Source: Ooceraea biroi (taxonomy: Eukaryota; Arthropoda; Insecta; Hymenoptera; Formicidae). From it: DNA of 64,000 bases. The stretch is taken from assembly GCF_003672135.1 (NCBI RefSeq), contig NC_039507.1, positions 12,888,278 through 12,952,277 of the forward strand. The letters run 5' to 3'. Position numbers and translations under genes: made by a program. Below are positions 39,601-47,014 of the stretch, piece after piece (the first letter of the stretch is position 1; every line of letters begins with the position of its first letter). Under the pieces are notes generated by a model, which was given only the letters and a program-made list of their open reading frames with translations, was not told the DNA's origin and did no database searches.

Positions 39601-40787
39601 GTTTTAACCGACAAACTGCGGGAGCATATTCTACTAGTGGAAATAAAAAAAATTCTTATATCGAGTTTGCTTAGAAATGCTTTATTACAAAGTTATAAAC
39701 CAATATTGAAAAGAAATATGAGATAAGTAACAACGGAACATAGTGTAGAATTTGGAAGGTCGAAGATGTTTATGTTATGTGTATTCACATGTATTCATGT
39801 TCACTATGTTGAAACGATTCAGTATGATTGTTACTTTCACAACAGTAGCTGTTAGATTTCAATCGTCGTGTGAACTAGCAATTACTATCAGAATGCCAAA
39901 AGTGTTTTCAAATGAGGAATACACTGATATTCATTTCGTGTACGGATTCTGTGACGGAAATGCACGAGCTGCCGTACGAGAGTATCAACGTAGATTTCCT
40001 AACAGGAGAGTACCAGGTAGATTTAAAGCAACGAATTACTAATTCAGTTACTGAGATGCAACAAAATTTTCAGGAATGTCGTACTGTAACAAATTCTGTA
40101 CTACGTCGATATCTAGCTTGTATCGATGTGCAAGGACAACATTTTGAAATGCGTCACTAAATCATTGCGTACATAATTTTTATTTTTGTGAAAAAATCCG
40201 TTGTTACTTATCTCATATTTCTTTTCAATATTGGTTTATAACTTTGTAATAAAGCATTTCTAAGCAAACTCGATATAAGAATTTTTTCTTATTTCCACTA
40301 GTAGAATATGCTCCCGCAGTTTGTCGGTTAAAACCCGGGACACCCTGTATACTCTTCATGCCACCTATGACGTAGAAATTTCGTCTCAGATCAATTAAAC
40401 CTCTAAAAGCAGTCTACAGAATTAAACGTAGACTTTGATATCTCGGATGGCTGCAAAGGATTAGTTCCAACATTTGTGTATGTACGTGTTCCTTCTCTAT
40501 CTCTCACAGGTGACTCTTATCTGGATGGTAACAATGGCAGCAAAGACAATGATGTTAAGGGGCGATCGCCACGGGGCTCATGGCATAAACGGCAGCAACG
40601 TGGCCGAGTTGGAACGCCCATTCGTGACACATACTTCACGTTGTTCGCGGTGCTTTTGACGTTGCAGCTCCTCCTTCCGTCGCCTCCATAACGCCGTACC
40701 CTCCTGAACGACCCGGCGCTCGCGCTTCCTCCTCGCGTCCTCCTCGACTTCCGGCTCGTACGCCGTCTCAGGAATTTCCTGCGCCAT
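21483..40787 (-). CDS. Conserved-looking basic protein with two WGxPGxGAP motifs, six coding exons, 267 aa
   Basis: I assembled this from six minus-strand exons with good GT-AG sites and matching phases: 40635-40787, 36916-37047, 25509-25611, 25250-25436, 22412-22493, 21483-21629 (804 nt including TGA). I do not recognise the family with certainty. Residues 1-55 are charged and helix-prone (Arg/Glu-rich, coiled-coil-like). A YSPWGKPGGGAP motif follows at about 59-70, and a related RLWGRPGHGAP motif in the last exon at about 237-247. A second Arg-rich helix (residues 200-235) precedes the second motif. Such charged helices beside a PWG-type motif recall cytoskeletal or centrosomal proteins (CSPP1-like is one idea), but that is inference. 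The start ATG at 40785 lies 20 nt after a strong acceptor, implying a non-coding upstream exon. The longest intron is about 11.3 kb and full of MITEs. Confidence 0.75.
22412..22493 (-). CDS. Exon 5 of the WGxPGxGAP gene
   Basis: The acceptor is TTTTTTTGCAG and the donor GTGAGT. It enters in phase 2, completing a Ser codon, and leaves in phase 0. It encodes FPAFNIGNREYIADLAEQ and a following Arg/Lys-rich helix. Confidence 0.8.
24597..24637. repeat. CT microsatellite
   Basis: A roughly 41-bp CT run with one TTT interruption, in the 2.7-kb intron between exons 4 and 5 of the WGxPGxGAP gene. Confidence 0.9.
25250..25436 (-). CDS. Exon 4 of the WGxPGxGAP gene
   Basis: Acceptor CTCCGCAG, donor GTAAGT. 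Enters in phase 1 and leaves in phase 2. It encodes a segment beginning ITSDVQPLQDPRNPY, with no known domain visible. Confidence 0.8.
25509..25611 (-). CDS. Exon 3 of the WGxPGxGAP gene
   Basis: Acceptor TTCACCTCAG, donor GTAAAT. Enters in phase 0 and leaves in phase 1. It encodes GWTSNSMIDRLHKRNANPL and onward. It lies only 72 nt from exon 4. Confidence 0.8.
28021..28065. other. 12-bp perfect hairpin in intron
   Basis: TGTTGAGTGACG at 28021-28032 pairs with CGTCACTCAACA at 28054-28065 across a 21-nt loop. It may be the fused ends of a deleted MITE or a structured RNA element. Confidence 0.6.
28374..28655 (+). pseudogene. Mariner transposase N-terminal relic
   Basis: The translated plus strand shows the mariner N-terminal helix-turn-helix pattern: an EFKQDNSAADTPRKMC-like segment, ERAVQKWCVKFRSGN, then after a frameshift DEKASQILMDENLRLTIREL. 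The catalytic domain is missing. It lies inside the large intron of the minus-strand gene and belongs to a different mariner lineage from the copy at 45415. Confidence 0.75.
29514..29673. mobile_element. 160-bp MITE with CACTGAGAAAA ends
   Basis: The terminal inverted repeats run about 34 bp with small differences: CACTGAGAAAAATTTTCATC at the left and its complement ending TTTTTCTCAGTG at the right. It contains repeated ATCGGA / TATCCGAT motifs. The CACTG start resembles Chapaev/EnSpm-type termini, but the target-site duplication is not clear. Confidence 0.8.
29710..30415. mobile_element. hAT-like non-autonomous element rich in GTAAC motifs, with a nested repeat
   Basis: The right end, AGTAACTTTCCCAACCCTG at 30415, is the inverted form of a CAGGGTTGGGAAAGTTACTT terminus. 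The left end at 29710, CAGAGTTGAGTAACTCGTTA, is a diverged match. Both subterminal zones carry many AGTTAC/GTAACT copies. A separate inverted repeat (about 29970-30138) sits in the middle. I could not see an exact 8-bp duplication, so the class is tentative. Confidence 0.65.
29970..30138. repeat. Nested inverted repeat containing a hammerhead-like motif
   Basis: The arms ACAAATAATTCTTAAATTTG and CAAATTTAACAATTATTTGT bound a core. On the minus strand the core reads GACC, loop, GGTC then GAAAC, reminiscent of stem II and the GAAA box of hammerhead ribozymes in Penelope-like elements. The CUGAUGA box is not intact here, so any ribozyme activity is speculative. Confidence 0.5.
30416..36915. other. 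Remainder of the 11-kb intron, no other gene seen
   Basis: Apart from the 140-bp tandem duplication this is ordinary mixed-composition intronic DNA. Frames on both strands are short and without family signature. A nested gene cannot be excluded, but none is supported. Confidence 0.4.
32026..32308 (+). repeat. 140-bp tandem duplication, two copies
   Basis: Copy 1 is 32026-32165 and copy 2 starts at 32166. They differ at only a handful of positions over the shared CAATTTTGCAATCCTG ... AATAGAGGATATCTC unit. The high identity indicates a fairly recent duplication within the 11-kb intron. Confidence 0.85.
36916..37047 (-). CDS. Exon 2 of the WGxPGxGAP gene
   Basis: A long pyrimidine tract with acceptor CTTTACAG, donor CAG|GTAAAA. 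132 nt, phase 0 to phase 0. It encodes LQEILASYSPWGKPGGGAP and a Pro-rich tail. Confidence 0.8.
37414..37558. other. Two closely spaced hairpins, possible structured RNA
   Basis: GATTCTACTC at 37414-37423 pairs with GAGTAGAATC at 37431-37440 across a 7-nt loop. About 85 bp on, GCAGAC at 37526-37531 pairs with GTCTGC at 37553-37558 around a CCCGGG-containing loop. The region lies in the 3.6-kb first intron of the minus-strand gene and is more GC-rich than its flanks. Confidence 0.4.
38884..39125. repeat. TACAGGGTGTCCCAGACTTAC termini, two same-orientation copies
   Basis: The terminus TACAGGGTGTCCCAGACTTA occurs at about 38884 and again at about 39121. The first copy lacks a matching right end, so it is probably a fragment of the same MITE family as 49002-49356. 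Confidence 0.65.
39121..39531. mobile_element. Truncated MITE of the TACAGGGTGTCCC family
   Basis: Internal blocks (ATTCAGG.AATCTACCATTAA, AAATGTCGAGG, AAGGGTCCTTTTGATA) match the complete copy at 49002-49356, partly inverted because the element is internally palindromic. The right terminal CCCTGTA is missing, so the copy is truncated. Confidence 0.65.
39586..40349 (+). mobile_element. 764-bp internally deleted DNA transposon with terminal repeats of about 150 bp
   Basis: Ends TACAGGGTGTCCCGGGTTTT and its complement lie in long inverted repeats (about 39586-39737 and 40190-40349), flanked by TA dinucleotides. The interior encodes, on the plus strand at 39892-40015, MPKVFSNEEYTDIHFVYGFC and an adjacent FPNRRVP, matching the insect DUF4817-type transposase helix-turn-helix. 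A frame-shifted C-terminal piece with LKQRITNSVTEMQQNFQ and LRRYLACIDVQG follows immediately. The catalytic core is deleted, so this is a non-autonomous derivative. It sits in the first intron of the minus-strand gene. Confidence 0.85.
40635..40787 (-). CDS. Exon 1 (first coding) of the WGxPGxGAP gene
   Basis: An ATG at 40785-40787 sits 20 nt after acceptor TTTTCCCCGTCAG, so a 5' non-coding exon is expected upstream. 51 codons, Glu/Arg-rich, ending at donor GAA|GTATGT in phase 0. Confidence 0.75.
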
Positions 40788-40807
40788 TTACGTACCGTGG
40801 CCCCGGC

Positions 40808-43800
40808 CTGACGGGGAAAAGAAGAACGAAGTAGTGCGGCTGCACGATCACGACAATAGCAATATCCCGATGCGGGGCGAACTCCTTAAACATCCGCCGA
40901 CGCGAATGTCGAATACTAAAATAGGATGCCGAGGGGCGAAAGAGGGAGGACAAGGGAAGAGGTGACTTGGCGCGAGTCGCATGCCGTGGCACGTGGTTCT
41001 GTCATCATTCGTTATCGATTTAACAGAATATTGCTCTTCTCTCGGGAGGCACGTCGTCGTTGTATGTATCCGACGGTGTAATAGGAGTGCCAATGCTAGA
41101 ACACCACGCTGTAATCGAGACATCCGGTTTTATATATCGTTTCCCGATATAAAAACGAGCGTCCACCGACCGATCCCCGCGCGCGTGTCCACTCCCCGTG
41201 CTCCATTCCGCTCACATAAAGCCTCGTGCTTTGTTCGTTCATTCGACGCTTAAGCTGTGATTTAATTCCGCGTGTCCTGCCACGGAGGGATGCGCACGAG
41301 GTACGTGCAGTTGCGGATTTTCGGCTAGCGGCGCTCAAATTGTTAGCGCGCCGTGTTGTATTTAACGTTTTTTTCGCAACGTTTATGTCCTCATTTTCTG
41401 GCTAAAAATCTTTGCATCCTGGGATTTTTTATTATTTAAAAGACAAAAAAAGGAAATGGAGGAAGCATAGAATATGCAATTGAAAAGCGCGAGCTTGTTG
41501 CATTCCAGAGTTATAAATAATAACTGACTTTGTATTCAGATCACATTTAATCAATCATTTTAACTCGTCACACGAGAGCAACTTATGCGATTTCCATTAT
41601 ATATTTTATTGCCTTGGCATCGGACCTGGGTATTCATGCCGCGCAATGTTTGTGAAACTGTATTTCCTAAGTAGGTCATTCAGACCTTTACTTCCAGAAT
41701 ATCAAATATCGTCAGGACGAAATGTATGCTTCTTTCACGCAGTCTTTATGTATCCAAACTTAAAACATAAATAATTAATTAACTTAAATCATAAATAATC
41801 TAACGAAATAAGTTTTAAATATTAGTTAATTCAAAATTAATTAACAATAATTGTGCTTTATTTCGGTAATTCGGTGAAATAATCTAGATTAATATTGAAA
41901 TACAAAGCGCGTGTGCGTGTACGTACGTGTGATTATCTTCTTTCACATCACAACGTATTATAATATGGCAATAATATTGCATTAATTGCAAAATCTACAT
42001 TCGCTCTTCCGCATGAAACCTATATAATGCTTTATTTGGACAGTACGATTGTATATTTTTCGAAATATAATCCCCTCGTTGCAATAAATGTACCATAATA
42101 TTTACCGTAGTAGAGTGACGAGGAGATTTACATTTACGAAAGTGCTCCGAAAAAAAATACGAGTACTTCAGATATTTAAAACTGCACTTGTGTGTGTGTG
42201 TGTGTGTGTGTGGGCGCGCGCGCGTGCGTGGAATAACGTACAAACGGCACATTAAAATTAATTAACATAAGAAAATCATTCATCCTGATCTCTGTGTGAA
42301 TAAATTAATTTTAAACTTTAACCGAGATCTTTCTCGAAAGGAGATTATCATTGAAAGAGAAGATAAATCCGTGGGTCCAGTCAATACACACAATAGATGA
42401 CGTATAAACTGAATGGGCTCTGATAATATCCACTAGCTGAATAGAACTGAATGGTTATGCTTTATTTTTGATACGCACATTTCTGATCGTCGATACAGAT
42501 TTATGAACAAGCACACATGCACACGCGCGTGCACGCAAGGTGTACTATAGACACGCTTCGTACGATAATAAATAAACTGTGAATGCACTCGGTGGCGAGA
42601 ATTGACCATAAAGCCGGTTTCCAGATGTGAACCTGCTGCTGGTTGCGTCCGAGGTGCATTGTAAAAAAAAGATTGAGATAAAAACATGGACCGGTCCTTG
42701 CAAATAGTACCGTGCACCGACGATGCGACACAATTCTTATATTGTAAAAAGAAAAGATAAAGCTTTCGAGTCTGATCACAATTAATCGGTGGTGGCTGGT
42801 GGAACAAGAGTCCGATATTATATTCAAGTGTTGCGATCGTTCGATTTGTTTCTCGCGTTAGACGTGCAGAAGCACATGCAAGAGTAGGTAATCACGAATG
42901 CAAGTCGCTGAGTGAAGAAGACCGCCTCTCTTGCTAAAATGATACCATAACTCGCCAAGCCGCGCTGCATTATTCCCACCGTGCCGCTCTTCTTTTTGCG
43001 CAAGCAGACTTTCCATCAGCCATTAGAGCTTTATTTAAGCTCGACGCGGTAGCTGCGATGCAGCAGTGATATTCAATCGTACGAGCGCATCAGGAGAGAT
43101 TCGTCAGCAGGTCACGTAACGATCGGATACAAATTTTATATCGTCTCGGACGAGGGAAGACGAGCGGTCGAAAACCAAGGGGTGGGTCGCGTACGATGTA
43201 ATGCACACATATATCGATCTCCTTTTCCAAATTCGCTGCAATTTGATCCCATGCGTGTCATCCGAGAAACAAGCCCGAGAAGCCGATCAATACCCCGTCT
43301 TGCAATCGATAACGAATGAAATTGACAGGACAATCAAAACGTAACACAAGGGGATGCGACACGCGCGATCGATTCCTGGAGAACACGACGATGCCGGGGC
43401 GCCGTTCGGCGTCGTCGTTTTTCTCCCCGAGCGTCGGAATTCAAAATACACGCTTCTTCTTTCGTGATGCGCGAAAGATGTACGATGTACTCACGACGTT
43501 ACCGCTCCTCGCGTGCCATCACAGGCGGAATATCCGCGCGAGCGAGCGAGCGAGGGATGCTACGTGCAAGTGAAACTGTTTTTCGCGAACCGATTACATT
43601 CTTACGGCGCCAACACGGTTGGTGCCTCGCCGAGACGACGAGTACACGCGACTGCGGACCCTCGTGAAACCGCGCGCCTCCGTCAGGGTGGCTTCACGGG
43701 GGTTGTGATAGCCGCCGACATCCCGGCTGTTCGCGTTCGACATACCGGCGCACGATTTCGCTGTGTACATGCATAGCTACGTGTACGGTGTTATCTACAC

Positions 43801-45414
43801 TGCTATACCTTTCAACCTTTAACTGCCAACCCTCTCCTAATCAGGAACGTAGTGGCCACTCCAGGTTGCCCCCGAACAATCGACGCGGCTTCCGTGCGTT
43901 GGGGGTGCCGGAAGTATTCCTCGATGCGCAAACGAGCGAGGTGTAATCGTCCGGATAGCTGGTAAGGATGTGACGAGGATCGGTGACAGAACTTGAACTG
44001 ATTTTATGGAAAACTAGGGAAACGCCTGTCTACGCCAGGCGTTATCATTGTTGAAATTAAAGATTTCAAGAATTTTCCCATTACCTGGGGGTGAATCCCT
44101 ATCACCATGCGAAATTTGGTGTTTCTAGCATGTCGGGAAGTACCCGATCAATTCAACGACAGACGGAATAAGGATTTTATATGTATAGATATTTCAGTTT
44201 TCGGTGTTACGTATTTATTGAGGCGTTCATCTTGTTTCTTAAATCTGGAAAAAGACAGATCGATATTATACTTAATTGTAAGTTTATACGTAATAAATTT
44301 GCATTTGTCTCGTATCAGTAATATTTTTGGAACGTATATCTTTGGAAAAATGAAATAAGAAAATTACAATGGAAAATTGAAACTTTGCGAGTCGCTGTTA
44401 AAATGTTTCTCCGAGATGAGTAAACGCTGTTCTCGAATAGCTGTTATATAAAAAAACAATATTACTTATCGAACTTACCGAAGATTCCACAAAAAGATTA
44501 ATTACACAAGGGATTACACTTGAAAAGTTACATTGTGAAATAAAATGTTACATTGAAGGAATACAGGATACTGTTATGAAATACGTATAGATTTTTTACT
44601 ATTTTACATTCTCCCTACGGCGGTCCGCACAATTCTGGACGAGCGAGATGGTTATCAAAATCTATTGACTACATATCATTGATTCGACGTTTTTTTCATA
44701 GCAAAAGTTCAGCAGACTATTGATTCATCAGCATACAAAACGTTTTGTGTTACTACTACATCAAACTCTCAAATACGTATCTCCAATTTTTTCAATCTGC
44801 AAACAATATATTCTTTACACCCGTATTTTATCATCCAACTTATTACAACTATATAATATATAAAATTTATCGCAATAATTTATCATTAATAATGTAATAA
44901 TAATAATATCGAAATTTATTATTATTGTTATTGTTGTATTGTTGTATAATAAAGCCTAGCTAGTATAAGCTTATAAAAATATGATAAAAACGTACTTTTG
45001 GAATATTTAATATATAATTAAATTATAAAATTGTAGGATTCATGAATTATAAATTACATAAAATTCATTACATAAATAAATAATATAATAAATTACATAA
45101 AATTTAAACAAGTCGTATATGAACCTCATCTCCATCAATTGTTCGCCTCAAATTCGCGATTTGCTTATCGGCGCATAATTTTCATTGTGTATGTCCATAA
45201 CATTAACTTACACCCTATTATTCTACATCGCTAAATCTTTCGACCTTTGACTCTCAAACCTGATCATTAAGAAAAGTGCTTGAATTAAATTAGAAATTAC
45301 ATACAATTACGAGAATATTAAGAGGAATATTTCAAGAATATTAAGAGGATTATTTATAAGAATTTCAACGGTTACATAATACTTTTATTACTTGCGCTGT
45401 ATAACTTTATGATA
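40808..45414. other. Intergenic / 5' region of the minus-strand gene
   Basis: Should contain the promoter and non-coding first exon of the minus-strand gene. A GT then GC microsatellite lies at about 42189-42230, GC-rich DNA at 43300-43780, and AT-rich DNA from 44500 to the mariner. No further coding exon is supported. Confidence 0.4.
43606..43743 (-). other. Candidate upstream coding exon (unproven)
   Basis: An ATG-initiated 46-codon frame ends at a good donor (GCC|GTAAGA) in phase 0. It could splice in frame to an internal acceptor (GGCGCAG) just after the proposed start of the WGxPGxGAP gene. The region is GC-rich and other frames are also open, so this may be chance or a promoter region. 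Confidence 0.25.
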
Positions 45415-46701
45415 TTGGGTTGTTCGGAAAGTAATTTCGTTTTTCACAAAGAGATGTCGTTAGTCGCGTTCCTCGATACTTAACCTTACTCTAAGCGGCA
45501 AATTCGTTTTATATTTTGACAACTGCCATTTCAGACGTCATTTAGTATCTTATTGTGTTGCGATCTGTCAAGTAATTTTTTTTGGCATCACATCAAACAT
45601 GGAAAATCAAAGTGAGCATTTTCGTAATATTTTGCTTTTTTACTACCGAAAGGGTAAAAATGCAGTGTAAGCGAGAAAAAAATTGTGTGCCGTGTACGGA
45701 GAAGATGTATTGAGTGAACGTCAGTGTCAGAATTGGTTTTCGAAATTTCGTACTGGAAATTTCGATTTGAAAGATGCACCACGTTCAGGTCGGCCAATTA
45801 AAGCTGATGACGAGAAAATAAAGGCTCTGGTGGATGCAAACCGTCGCATAACAACACGCGAAATTGCTGAAAAGTTAAATTTATCGAATTCGACCGTTTA
45901 CGATCATTTGAAACGCCTTGGATTCGTTTCAAAGCTCGATATTTGGGTTCCACACAATTTAAAGGAAATTGACTTGATTCGACGCATTACCATCTGCGAT
46001 TCATTGTTGAAACGTGAAGAAAATGAACTATTTTTGAAGCGAATCATAACTGGAGATGAAAAATGGATTGTTTACAACAATGTTAAGCGAAAACGATTAT
46101 GGTCCAGGCAAGATGAACCTGCTCAATCGACATCCAAGGCAGATATTCATCAAAAGAAGATCATGCTTTCTGTATGGTGGGATTGGAAGGGAATCGTATT
46201 TTTCGAGCTACTACCAAGCAACCAGACGATTGATTCGAAAGTGTATTGTCGTCAGCTGGATGAATTGGATGCTGCCATCAAGCAGAAGCTACCAGAATTG
46301 GCGAATAGGAAAGTTGTCGTATTCCATCACGACAATGCCAGACCACACACAAGTTTGGTCACTCGCCAGAAGCTTTTACAGCTTGGATGGGATGTGCTAC
46401 CACACCCACCATACTCTCCTGATCTGGCACCATCCGATTATCATTTGTTCCGGTCTCTACAAAATTCTTTGAACAATGTAAACTTCGATTCAAATGAAGG
46501 CGTCAAAAATCACTTGCTTCAATTTTTTGTCAATAAGGAGAAGGACTTCTATGAGCGTGGAATCTTAAAGTTGCCAAAAAGATGGCGAAAGGTAGTGGAA
46601 CAAAATGGCCAATACATCACTGAATAAAATTTATTCTAAATATGAAAAAACCGCCTTTCATTTTTCCTTGAAAAAACGAAATAACTTTCCGAACAACCCA
46701 A
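45415..46701 (+). mobile_element. Full-length mariner transposon (1287 bp)
   Basis: TA duplications at 45413-45414 and 46702-46703 flank terminal inverted repeats of about 30 bp. The left is TTGGGTTGTTCGGAAAGTAA and the right its complement, with one mismatch. The length, TA target and D,D34D transposase place it in the mariner group of Tc1/mariner. Nearly identical ends and an almost intact gene indicate a recent insertion, 0.3 kb upstream of a host gene. Confidence 0.97.
45599..46627 (+). pseudogene. Mariner transposase, one internal nonsense codon
   Basis: The frame starts with ATG at 45599 and runs to TAA at 46625-46627 (342 codons), but codon 24 (45668-45670) is TAA. The rest is open. 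In order it contains an N-terminal helix-turn-helix pair with ERQCQNWFSKFRTGN and SGRP, a second HTH (TTREIAEKLNLSNSTVYDHL), a WVPHNL linker motif and the catalytic triad. The aspartates lie in TGDEKW (D153), HHDNARPH (D245) and PSDYHLF (D280), 34 residues apart for the last two, the D,D34D signature. A downstream Met at 45683 gives a 314-residue product that lacks part of the first HTH. It is therefore probably inactive unless the stop is read through. Confidence 0.93.
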
Positions 46702-47014
46702 TAAATAGATTGAAGACGTTATTGATTCCATCCGGAATTAAGAAAAAGAAAAAGAGACTTCCACAGACACACAATCCTTACCTAATCAGACCTTATCAGA
46801 TGTCAGATACGTAGTGGCCGCCAGGCAAGTGGCTCTTCCACTCGCAATATGGCCGCCGTCAACCACGGTCTACAGTCCGAGTTTGCCGTCTACACTTCTT
46901 GCACTTACTCCACGACTATACACGAACCAGATTTGACGTGTACAGGTTGCCGGCGAGCGTATTTGATGCATCTCCAGCAGCAGTCTCCGTCTCGTTGTCA
47001 TTAACGCGTTCACG

